From: Solirubrobacterales bacterium
GTDB lineage: Bacteria > Actinomycetota > Thermoleophilia > Solirubrobacterales > Solirubrobacteraceae
Assembly: GCA_019240015.1 (NCBI GenBank)
Contig: JAFAZB010000485.1
Coordinates: 1-14,617 of the forward strand
DNA length: 14,617 nucleotides
Direction of reading: 5' to 3'
Positions 1-6,069 of this stretch are shown piece by piece. The notes beneath the pieces were generated by a model. The model worked only from the letters and a program-made list of their open reading frames with translations. It ran no database searches and was not told where the DNA came from. Both the position numbers and the translations under genes were made by a program. The first letter of the stretch is position 1; every line of letters starts with the position of its first letter.

Positions 1-208
1 CGCGAGCGCGATCGCGGGGAAGGGAACCGGCGGCTGGGTACCGGTCGCGGCGTTGGTCCTCGGCGCGAGCGTGGTGGCGGCGATCGCGGTGCTCACGGCC
101 CGCGAGACCTACGACAAGACGCTGCACGAGCTCGACGGCCGGCTCGACACAGGGGCCGTCCCCCGGCGAAGCGTGGCGCCGATGGCGCCCGCGGCGTCGG
201 CGCGCTGA
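1..208 (+). CDS. MHS-family MFS transporter, C-terminal fragment
   Basis: Only the last 68 codons of a gene that begins before the window are present, ending in TGA at 206-208. The fragment has one hydrophobic helix (WVPVAALVLGASVVAAIAVL), then the cytoplasmic tail TARETYDKTLHELD and a short Ala/Pro/Arg-rich end. A final helix followed by 'TARET...L.ELD' is typical of the metabolite:H+ symporter branch of the MFS (KgtP/ShiA/ProP-like permeases), which import organic acids or osmolytes by proton symport. The substrate cannot be told from this piece. A strong GC hairpin follows 20 bases after the stop. The family is fairly sure; the subfamily is inferred from the tail only. Confidence 0.72.
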   Translation, partial: ASAIAGKGTGGWVPVAALVLGASVVAAIAVLTARETYDKTLHELDGRLDTGAVPRRSVAPMAPAASAR

Positions 209-228
209 GCAAGGCTAGGTCCGGGTGA

Positions 229-257
229 GCGGTGCGCGCCGACGCGGCGCGCACCGC
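229..257. terminator. GC-rich hairpin between convergent genes
   Basis: GCGGTGCGCGCC at 229-240 is perfectly complementary to GGCGCGCACCGC at 246-257, giving a 12-bp stem with a 5-base GACGC loop. It lies between the ends of the convergent MFS (208) and VOC (298) genes. There is no T tract on either strand, so it is best read as a U-less, possibly bidirectional terminator, as is common in high-GC actinobacteria. Confidence 0.6.
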
Positions 258-297
258 CCTGGGCAGCCTGCTCACACAGGCGGCCTGCACGACACGA

Positions 298-1188
298 CTA
301 CGCGGCCTCGACCGCCGTTTCCGTTGGGCCGCCGAGGTCCTTGTTCTCGGGTGCAAACTTGCTCGCGATGAAGCTCGCGCCCTGAGGATCGCCGATGATC
401 GTCATCCTGACCCAGGGAGCATCGAACGGCGGCGCCAGGATCCGCCCGCCCAGCTCCGCGGCCTGCTCGGCGATCGCATCGGCGTCATCGACCGCGAACG
501 TGATGGTCCAATGCGCGGGGACGTCGGCGTGGTCCTCCGGGAGCGGGAGGATCGTCGCGACCACGTCCTCGAATCCGCTCGGAGCGCCGAACTCCGCCAC
601 GCGCGCACGGAGTCCGGGGTCCCGCTGCTCGAGATAGTCGCCGTAGCCGGGGAGCCGCCACACGGCGGCCCCGCCGGGCATCTCGAGCGGCTCCCACCCG
701 AAGACCGAGCCGTAGAAAGCTTTCGCGCGCTCGGGATCCCGCGTGTTCAGGTTGTTGAAGTTCACACTTCCGGGCTCGTTCACGATCCGCGCGCCCTTGT
801 GCTGGTTTGCCTGCCAGACGGACAGCGCCGCCCCTTCTGGATCCGTGAACACGGCCATCCGGCCGGCATCCGTCACGTCGAACGGCGGCGTCACGACGGT
901 TGCGCCGGCGGCCTGGGCCTTGGAGGCGGTCTCATCGGCGCTTTCCACCGCCACGTAGGTATTCCAGATCGCCATCGGGGGGACGCCGGGGGGCACCGAG
1001 CCAACCGCCGCGACGTCGCCGCCGCGGAGCCGCCCGATGTAGTATCTGCCGGGCGCACCCGGCGGCATCATGTCCTCGAACTCCCATCCGAACAGCGCGC
1101 TGTAGAACCCCACAGCGCCCTCGGGATCGGGCTGGCTCGTGTCCGCCCAACATGGGACGCCGGGCAGGTATCCGTCTCGCTCGGGCAT
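298..1188 (-). CDS. VOC family protein with two glyoxalase-fold domains
   Basis: A 296-residue soluble protein made of two tandem VOC (glyoxalase/bleomycin-resistance/dioxygenase) modules, about residues 9-127 and 135-282. Each starts with the family pattern of a short strand and then FYSALFGWEF (first) or AKAFYGSVFGWEP (second). Each ends with a 'DPEGA/DPQGA' turn and a hydrophobic strand (AALSVWQ, ASFIASKF). Length and layout match the two-domain actinobacterial proteins related to mycobacterial CFP30B/Rv0577. VOC proteins bind metal or small ligands; the substrate here is unknown. The ATG start is well supported: AGGAGGT lies 7 bases upstream (1202-1196). The gene is divergent from a WYL regulator, a pairing that suggests control by that regulator. 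The call is sure at domain level. Confidence 0.93.
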   Translation of the reverse strand: MPERDGYLPGVPCWADTSQPDPEGAVGFYSALFGWEFEDMMPPGAPGRYYIGRLRGGDVAAVGSVPPGVPPMAIWNTYVAVESADETASKAQAAGATVVTPPFDVTDAGRMAVFTDPEGAALSVWQANQHKGARIVNEPGSVNFNNLNTRDPERAKAFYGSVFGWEPLEMPGGAAVWRLPGYGDYLEQRDPGLRARVAEFGAPSGFEDVVATILPLPEDHADVPAHWTITFAVDDADAIAEQAAELGGRILAPPFDAPWVRMTIIGDPQGASFIASKFAPENKDLGGPTETAVEAA

Positions 1189-1222
1189 TGCTGCTACCTC
1201 CTGGGTGGTTGATGTTGGACCC

Positions 1223-1228
1223 AGCGTA
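1223..1228 (-). promoter_or_regulatory. Candidate -10 box (TACGCT) for the VOC gene
   Basis: Read on the minus strand, TACGCT lies 35 bases upstream of the VOC start, leaving a leader of roughly 28 bases that carries the AGGAGGT ribosome site. No good -35 box is visible; the expected -35 position (about 1246-1251) falls inside the palindrome at 1239-1255, as expected for an activator-dependent promoter. Inference only. Confidence 0.4.
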
Positions 1229-1238
1229 CGAGTCGATT

Positions 1239-1255
1239 AGGTCAGTATCTGTCCT
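1239..1255. promoter_or_regulatory. 17-bp palindrome, candidate WYL-regulator operator
   Basis: AGGTCAG-TAT-CTGTCCT is an inverted repeat with 7-base arms and one mismatched pair (AGGnCAG nnn CTGnCCT). It lies between the divergent VOC and WYL-regulator genes, 14 bases before the regulator start and over the expected -35 region of the VOC promoter. Size, symmetry and position fit a dimeric helix-turn-helix regulator. That the neighbouring WYL protein is the one that binds is inferred. Confidence 0.55.
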
Positions 1256-1269
1256 CAATTGCCGGGAAG

Positions 1270-2236
1270 ATGAGCATCGCGATGGGCCAAACCTCGAGCC
1301 GGCTCCTTGAACTGTTGTCCTTGCTTCAGGGACGCCGCGACTGGTCGGGCAACGAGCTCGCCGAGCGGCTCGAGGTCTCGGGCCGGACGATCCGTCGCGA
1401 CATGGACCGGCTGCGCCAGCTCGGCTATCCGGTGGAATCCGGCACTGGGCCTGGGGGTGGGTACCGGCTGCGCGCTGGCAGCGCGATGCCGCCGTTGCTG
1501 CTCGACGACGAGGAAGCGATCGCGATCGCCGTCGGGCTTCGCACAGCCGCCCGCGCGTCGGGTGACCGGGATCGAGCAAACGGCGGTCCGGGCGCTCGTC
1601 AAGCTCGAGCAGGTGCTGCCGGCCCACCTGCGCCGTCGCGTGAGCGCCTTGGGATCGGCTACCTCCACGCTTCCGGTCGCCGGCCCGACCGTCGACCCGC
1701 AGCATCTGACGGTGATCGCCGCCGCCTGCCGCGACTCCGAGCGCCTTCGCTTCGGCTACCGAAGCCGCGACGGCAGCGATAGCCGCCGCGAGGTCGAGCC
1801 CCACTCGCTGGTCAACCTCGGACGGCGCTGGTATCTCGTCGCTTGGGATCGTCACCGCGATGATTGGCGGACGTTCCGCCTCGACCGGCTCGCCAGACCG
1901 ACGTCGACGGGGGTCCGCTTCACCCCGCGCAAGCTGCCGGTCAAAGACCCCGCCGCGTATGTGGAGCGGAGCATCACCTCGGCACCCAACCGCTTCGAGG
2001 CGCGGCTCACGTTGCACGCCGCCGCAGATGAGATCACGAGCCGCGTCCCCGCCCACTGGGGCACCGTCGAGCCGATCGACGCGGGGACCTGCGAGTACCG
2101 GACGGGCGATGACGACCTCCGGCGACTCGCGCTGCGGATCGCGATGCTCGAGGTCGAGTTCGAGCTCCACGAGCCGCCCGAGCTGGCCGAGCAGCTCCAG
2201 TCGCTGGCAGACCGCCTCCGGCGCTGCGCTCGCTGA
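1270..2236 (+). pseudogene. WYL-domain transcriptional regulator (YafY-like), frameshifted
   Basis: Two frames together encode one regulator of about 321 residues, the usual size for this family. The first frame (1270 to about 1560) gives the N-terminal HTH: SSRLLELLSLLQ, then ELAERLEVSGRTIRRDMDRL and the wing GYPVESGTGPGGGYRL. It reaches LDDEEAIAIAVGLRTAARAS and then loses similarity. The second frame resumes at about 1562 with VTGIEQTAVRALVKLEQVLP and carries the WYL sensor domain, including the name-giving motif RRWYLVAWD, to the stop at 2236. Removing one G from the GGG at 1560-1562 restores a continuous protein. This may be a real inactivating mutation or a sequencing error. ATG 1270 has GGGAAG directly upstream; ATG 1282 is an alternative start. 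WYL proteins usually bind DNA as dimers and sense small ligands or nucleic acid. The divergent VOC gene is the likely target. Confidence 0.85.
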
Positions 2237-2255
2237 GCGGCGGTTCGAGCATGCG

Positions 2256-2282
2256 TGTCACATCCGCCGGCCTTGGCGGGTC
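2256..2282 (+). promoter_or_regulatory. ECF41-type promoter upstream of the sigma gene
   Basis: TGTCACA (2256-2262), 16 bases, then GGTC (2279-2282). The motif described for ECF41 sigma factors is a TGTCACA -35 and a CGTC -10, so only one -10 base differs. Transcription would start near 2290, about 30 bases before the sigma ATG, and the transcript would include GGAGG at 2304-2308. This strongly suggests that the sigma factor transcribes its own gene. Confidence 0.7.
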
Positions 2283-2318
2283 AAGTGCTATGACCCGACC
2301 GACGGAGGATCGTGAGCG

Positions 2319-3203
2319 ATGGATGAGCCCGACTGGCTGGCACAACGCTTCGAGGAGCATCGATCGCGTCTGCGCGCGGTGGCGTACCGCATGCTCGGCT
2401 CGTTGAGCGAAGCGGATGACGCGGTGCAGGAAGCGTGGCTGCGGCTCAGCCGAACCGAGGCGAGCGATGTCGAGAACCTCGGCGGCTGGCTGACGACGGT
2501 AGTCGCTCGCGTGTCGCTGAACATGCTCCGTTCGCGCAAGACGCGGCGGGAGGAGCCGCTCGGCGTACGGGTACCCGAACCGATCGTCGATCGCGCCGAC
2601 GGGGTCGATCCGGAGCACGAGGCGCTGCTTGCGGACTCAATCGGCTTGGCGCTGCTGGTCGTGCTCGAGACGCTGTCGCCGCCCGAACGGCTCGCGTTCG
2701 TGCTGCACGACATGTTCGCGATCCCATTCGACGAGATCGCGCCGATCGTAGAGCGCTCCCCGCAGGCGGCCCGGCAGCTCGCGAGTCGCGCCCGAAGGCG
2801 CGTCCAGGGCACCGCACCCCTTCCAGACGCCGACCTGAGCGCCCAGCGGGAGGTCGTCGACGCGTTTCAGGCCGCTGCCCGCGATGGCGACTTCGATGCG
2901 CTCGTCGCGATTCTCGACCCCGACGTGGTGCTCCGCGCCGACGGCGGCGCGGATCCGGCCGCGGAATCGGTCGAGGTCCGGGGAGCAGCGGAGGTGGCCG
3001 GCCGAGCGCTGAACTTCTCCCGCCTCGACCTGCTCAGCCACCCCGCGCTGATCAACGGCGCGGTCGGCTTCGTCACGCTTCGAGATGGAGAGCCGTTCGC
3101 GGTCATGGGCGTCACCGTCAAGGGCGGGAAGATCGTCGAGATGGACGTGCTCGCCGACCCCGAGCGTGTCCGCAAGCTCGACCTGACCGTGCTCGAGCGC
3201 TGA
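2319..3203 (+). CDS. ECF41-family (SigJ-like) sigma factor with SnoaL-like C-terminal domain
   Basis: A 294-residue sigma-70-type factor. Region sigma2 (about 8-75) contains LRAVAYRMLGSLSEADDAVQEAWLRL, and sigma4 (about 110-163) contains LSPPERLAFVLHDMF and a helix-turn-helix ending in RQLASRARRRV. The linker has VPEPIVD, the ECF41 'PEP' element. A SnoaL-like domain (about 172-290) carries the NGxxG motif (N246-G250, NGAVG). In ECF41 proteins this tail replaces an anti-sigma factor and tunes activity through contact with the core. Length is normal. The ATG is preceded by GGAGG with a 10-base gap. ECF41 genes usually sit beside a carboxymuconolactone decarboxylase, oxidoreductase or epimerase gene (COE); here the next gene is DUF1801. 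Autoregulation is supported by the promoter at 2256-2282. The family call is sure; the inducing signal is unknown. Confidence 0.93.
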   Translation: MDEPDWLAQRFEEHRSRLRAVAYRMLGSLSEADDAVQEAWLRLSRTEASDVENLGGWLTTVVARVSLNMLRSRKTRREEPLGVRVPEPIVDRADGVDPEHEALLADSIGLALLVVLETLSPPERLAFVLHDMFAIPFDEIAPIVERSPQAARQLASRARRRVQGTAPLPDADLSAQREVVDAFQAAARDGDFDALVAILDPDVVLRADGGADPAAESVEVRGAAEVAGRALNFSRLDLLSHPALINGAVGFVTLRDGEPFAVMGVTVKGGKIVEMDVLADPERVRKLDLTVLER

Positions 3204-3226
3204 GCGGCTGGTGACCCCTCGCCGCC

Positions 3227-3232
3227 TAGACT
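3227..3232 (+). promoter_or_regulatory. -10 box TAGACT of a leaderless promoter
   Basis: TAGACT ends 8 bases before GTG 3241, so transcription would start at or next to that codon. No -35 box or Shine-Dalgarno site is visible. This supports GTG 3241 over the in-frame GTG at 3211, and implies that the gene can be transcribed apart from the sigma gene. Confidence 0.55.
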
Positions 3233-3240
3233 GTGCGGTC

Positions 3241-3600
3241 GTGTCGGCCGAGGAAGTGGACGAGTACCTGCGCGGTGTCGAGGAGCACAAGCGCAGCACG
3301 CTCCAGGCGCTGCGGGACACGATCCTCGAGATCGTCCCCGACGCGGAGCAGGTGATCTCCTACGGCTGCCCCGCTTTCCGCGTACGCGGAGCTACCGTCG
3401 CCGGGTTCGCCGCCTTTAGAAATCACCTCAGCTACCTCCCGTTCAGCGGCTCCGTCCTTCCCCAGCTTGCCGGCGAGCTCGACGGCTACACGATGACCAA
3501 GAGCTCGCTGCACTTCCCCGTCGACAGCCCCCTACCGAAGGCGCTCGTGAGGAAACTGATCGAGGTGCGCGTCGCGGACGCCGGCCAGCGCTCGCACTGA
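3241..3600 (+). CDS. DUF1801 (YdhG-like) protein
   Basis: A 119-residue protein with the DUF1801 layout: EEVDEYLRGVEEHKRSTLQ, then EIVPDAEQVISYGCPAFRV, a core of small strands (AGFAAFRNHLSYLPF) and FPVDSPLPKALVRKLIEVRV at the end. The fold is like that of YdhG/frataxin-like proteins; iron handling has been proposed for some members, but no enzymatic activity is established. GTG 3241 is preferred because the family starts at about '(M)SAEEVD' and because of the -10 box just upstream; GTG 3211 would add ten poorly conserved residues. It follows the ECF41 sigma gene by 37 bases. A role as partner or target of that sigma factor is possible but unproven. Confidence 0.88.
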   Translation: MSAEEVDEYLRGVEEHKRSTLQALRDTILEIVPDAEQVISYGCPAFRVRGATVAGFAAFRNHLSYLPFSGSVLPQLAGELDGYTMTKSSLHFPVDSPLPKALVRKLIEVRVADAGQRSH

Positions 3601-3641
3601 GCCGCTCACCGACGAGCCCGCTCGCGCCGAGCCGTCATCCG

Positions 3642-4265
3642 ATGGCGGTCGAGCTCGAGATCGCGGACGCGACCGGCGAACTCGCGGCGGTGGAGCGCGA
3701 GCTCCGCACGCGAGCCGGCGAGGACCGCGATCGGTGCTGTGGCTACTTCCCGACTCTGAGCGGCACGAGGGGGATCGTCAGCGACCTCCCGGCTTGCCGG
3801 GCGTTCGCGCTTCGGCTGCCTCAGCTGGTCGTCCTGGGCGCACGGTTTCGATTCAACTTCCTCAGGCTCTCGCTGGTCCAGCAGAGCGCTAACGCGTTCT
3901 ATCACCTGGACTCAGACGCGGCTACCGCGATCAGCGGCGACATCGCAGCGATCGACCGGAGACGGATCCTGAGGCTGCTGCTGAACCTGAGCGACCGGGG
4001 CGAGCGAAGCTTGCACTACCTGAACGTCGATCCACGGTCGGTCGATCTGCTCGTCGGGCGCTCTTACATCCGCGCGGCCGACCCCGGCGCGCTTGATCGG
4101 CACGCATTGATCGCGAGGATTCCCCCTCGCGTGAGCGCGACGGTCCATGGCCTCGTGTTCGCCTCGAACTTGGTTCTGCACTCGGGCGTGGACGACGAGA
4201 GCGGCCATTTCGTAGCCGCCTACGGCGTGGAGGCAGCGGCGAGCGGCCCGGGGTGGCCCGACTGA
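3642..4265 (+). CDS. Putative Fe(II)/2-oxoglutarate-type oxygenase
   Basis: A 207-residue protein that looks genuinely coding. From about residue 84 it shows the spacing of a double-stranded beta-helix oxygenase: an HxD pair in FYHLDSD (H88, D90), a strand RRILRLLLNLSDRGERSLHYLNVD, and a distal histidine in ASNLVLHSGVDDESGHFVAAYG (H180). These would form the two-His/one-carboxylate iron site. The usual 2-oxoglutarate-binding Arg after the distal His is not obvious, and H189 lies near where it is often found. The first 80 residues are not recognisable beyond a short amphipathic start. ATG 3642 is the first ATG in frame and has no clear ribosome site. The gene ends 46 bases inside the convergent oxygenase gene. 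The substrate is unknown. The fold is inferred from motifs only. Confidence 0.55.
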   Translation: MAVELEIADATGELAAVERELRTRAGEDRDRCCGYFPTLSGTRGIVSDLPACRAFALRLPQLVVLGARFRFNFLRLSLVQQSANAFYHLDSDAATAISGDIAAIDRRRILRLLLNLSDRGERSLHYLNVDPRSVDLLVGRSYIRAADPGALDRHALIARIPPRVSATVHGLVFASNLVLHSGVDDESGHFVAAYGVEAAASGPGWPD

Positions 4266-5035
4266 GAGTCGTGGAACGCGCTCAGTACGCGGTCGCGCAG
4301 CCGGCGCTGTGCGGACGGATTGAGGCGCCGATGGCCGAAGACTCGCTGGTGCAGTTCTCCGGGTTGGCGGATTCCGCGGCGGCCGTGCGCGAACGCGAGA
4401 TTGTCGAACACCAGCAGCTCACCAGGCTGCAAGGCCACCTCGACCTGAACCGGCTCGACCCGGAGGCCATGGTGCGCGAAGAATGCGAGCTCGGCCTCGA
4501 GGCGGTCGAACTCCAGCCCGCATAGAAACTCGGGCTCTGCCTTGACGCTCGGCAGCCGCGGCGAGGCGCCGGCAGCCGCTTCGATCAGGCGGGCGAGGCT
4601 TCCCTCGACATACCCCGAGGCGTCGTCCCAGGCCCCGTGCGTGCTGCCGTAGGCGATCAGGCGACGAACCAGCTCCGAGCCGGACGGCCACCGGCGCTGT
4701 GCCAACAGCCCGGCGAGCGGCACGAGCCTGGTGACGGCCGAGACCCGGTCCCGGTCGGCGACGACGTACAGCGCCGTATACCGGGCGACATCGTGCTCGA
4801 CCTTTGGGTCGAGCGGTAGCCCGAAGTCGAAATGCAGGGTCTGAAACTCCCGGGTCTGCGGCCCTTCGTGAGGAGGCAGGACGAAATCGCCGATCAGCTC
4901 GGCTGGGCCCCAGCGATCGGCGACGCACCGCCTGTCGATCAGCCCCCGCGCGCGGGCAAAGGCCTCCTCAGGGCTCGTGAGATCGGCTACGCGTACGAAC
5001 CCGGGCCGGCTCAAGTCCTCGTACGGTGCGTGCAC
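4220..5035 (-). CDS. TauD/TfdA-like (clavaminate synthase-like) dioxygenase
   Basis: A 271-residue soluble protein with the signature of Fe(II)/2-oxoglutarate dioxygenases of the TauD/gamma-butyrobetaine hydroxylase type. The HxD motif is in TREFQTLHFDFGLPLDP (H68, D70). The distal part is PGELLVFDNLAFAHGRRG (H217), and LHQRVFGHRRL supplies the conserved Arg (R231) that holds 2-oxoglutarate. Length fits the family. GTG 5035 is chosen because AGGTAAAG lies just upstream and the longer frame (to 5116) adds only Arg-rich sequence. Such enzymes hydroxylate or desaturate amino acids, carnitine precursors or sulfonates; the substrate is not evident. The last 46 bases overlap the end of the opposing putative oxygenase, which may work in the same pathway. 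Confidence 0.78.
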   Translation of the reverse strand: MHAPYEDLSRPGFVRVADLTSPEEAFARARGLIDRRCVADRWGPAELIGDFVLPPHEGPQTREFQTLHFDFGLPLDPKVEHDVARYTALYVVADRDRVSAVTRLVPLAGLLAQRRWPSGSELVRRLIAYGSTHGAWDDASGYVEGSLARLIEAAAGASPRLPSVKAEPEFLCGLEFDRLEAELAFFAHHGLRVEPVQVEVALQPGELLVFDNLAFAHGRRGIRQPGELHQRVFGHRRLNPSAQRRLRDRVLSAFHDSQSGHPGPLAAASTP

Positions 5036-5133
5036 GGCGACATCTTTACCTGGTCGTGCCCCCGGGCGGGAACGGGAAAGTTCAGCGCGCCGCCGGCGTC
5101 GTACTGGATAACCCACTGAAACGGAGTTTCCGG

Positions 5134-5580
5134 ATGCCCGTCAACCGCATACGCCCGATCCTCGCTCGGCTGGCCATGGTCACCGGCGCCCTTGCCGTGC
5201 TCGCCACCGGTGCCGACCACCTCGAGGAGTACGCGGTCAATCAGTTCTCCTCCGTGCCCACGATCGGCACCCTGTTCCTGCTCAACTTCATCGCCGCATC
5301 GATTGTCGGGCTCGGGCTGCTGCTGCCGCTCGGTCGACTCTCCAGACGCCTCGCGACACGGCTCCGAGCGCTGCTCGCGATCGGCGGGATCGGACTCGCG
5401 GCAAGCTCGCTGGTTGGACTGTGGATCAGCGAGCACTCGAGCCTGTTCGGTTTCACCGACCACGGCTACCGGCCGGCGATCGTCGCGGCAATCGCAGCCG
5501 AAGCGCTCGCGGTCGTCACGTTGAGCGCCTACCTCGCGCTCGGCGACGTCCGCCTCCCGCGGCGCGCTACCGCGCAATAG
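5134..5580 (+). CDS. Four-helix membrane protein of unknown function
   Basis: A 148-residue hydrophobic protein with four predicted membrane segments: about 10-29 (LARLAMVTGALAVLATG), 46-67 (TLFLLNFIAASIVGLGLLLP), 79-99 (LLAIGGIGLAASSLVGLWIS) and 114-137 (AIVAAIAAEALAVVTLSAYLAL). Between helices 1 and 2 is a polar loop DHLEEYAVNQFSSVPTIG, and a basic patch (RLSRRLATRLR) follows helix 2. ATG 5134 has CGGAG 7 bases upstream and is preferred over longer in-frame starts. No known family is recognised. The layout resembles small DoxX/DUF-type membrane proteins, but no diagnostic motif is present. It is divergent from the TauD-like gene across a 98-base gap and ends 45 bases before the ACT gene. 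Confidence 0.8.
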   Translation: MPVNRIRPILARLAMVTGALAVLATGADHLEEYAVNQFSSVPTIGTLFLLNFIAASIVGLGLLLPLGRLSRRLATRLRALLAIGGIGLAASSLVGLWISEHSSLFGFTDHGYRPAIVAAIAAEALAVVTLSAYLALGDVRLPRRATAQ

Positions 5581-5605
5581 CCCGGGCACGGCAACCAGCC
5601 GCTGG

Positions 5606-5611
5606 TAGGCT
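5606..5611 (+). promoter_or_regulatory. -10 box TAGGCT upstream of the ACT gene
   Basis: TAGGCT ends 14 bases before ATG 5626, so the mRNA would have a leader of no more than about 8 bases. No -35 box or Shine-Dalgarno site is visible. Confidence 0.45.
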
Positions 5612-5625
5612 GGCGCCGCGCCCCG

Positions 5626-6006
5626 ATGGCATTCGACCTGGTCATCGACATCGACAACACTCCGGGGGCGCTGGCGCGGGTCGCCGCCGCGATTAGCGAT
5701 GCGGGGGTGAACATCGCAGCGGCCACCTGCATCGGGTCTGGCGAGCGAGCCGAGCTCCACATCCTCGTCCCCCACGCCGGCGCCGCGAAGCATTCGCTGG
5801 CGATCTCCCAGCTCGCCGTCAGCCGCGAGCGCGAGGTCGTCGTGGTCAATGTCGAGGATCGCCCGGGCGTGCTGGCCGACCTGACCCGCAAGATTGCCCG
5901 GGCCGGCGTCAACCTCGATCTCGTATACGTCGCGACCCAGAATCGCGTCGTGTTCGGCGCCACCGATCTCGCAGCCTTGCGCGCCGCACTGGAAACCGGG
6001 AGCTGA
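5626..6006 (+). CDS. Stand-alone protein with two ACT domains
   Basis: A 126-residue protein that consists only of two ACT-type regulatory modules. Residues 3-66 carry DLVIDIDNTPGALARVAAAI and DAGVNIAAATC; residues 70-124 carry VVVNVEDRPGVLADLTRKIA and RAGVNLDLVYVATQNRVVFG. The 'D.PG.L..V/L' plus 'G.N' pattern marks the ligand-binding face that usually senses amino acids. There is no catalytic domain, so it probably acts by binding a metabolite or a partner enzyme. No biosynthetic gene lies beside it, so the partner is unknown. The start is set by the ATG just after a -10 box (5606-5611). Confidence 0.85.
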   Translation: MAFDLVIDIDNTPGALARVAAAISDAGVNIAAATCIGSGERAELHILVPHAGAAKHSLAISQLAVSREREVVVVNVEDRPGVLADLTRKIARAGVNLDLVYVATQNRVVFGATDLAALRAALETGS

Positions 6007-6069
6007 GCCTGGATCGGGGGCTGCAGGTCGCTCGCACAGCACCGCGGCCCCTTCTGCAATCCTCACCCC

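Noticed and set aside
1550..1570. Programmed ribosomal frameshifting in the WYL gene
   Set aside because: No slippery heptamer, internal Shine-Dalgarno site or stop codon at the shift point was seen, and WYL regulators are not known to use it; mutation or sequence error is simpler.
932..2170. A 412-codon open frame on the minus strand opposite the WYL regulator
   Set aside because: Low-complexity Arg/Ala-rich translation that runs through both the regulator and the promoter region; a shadow of the regulator.
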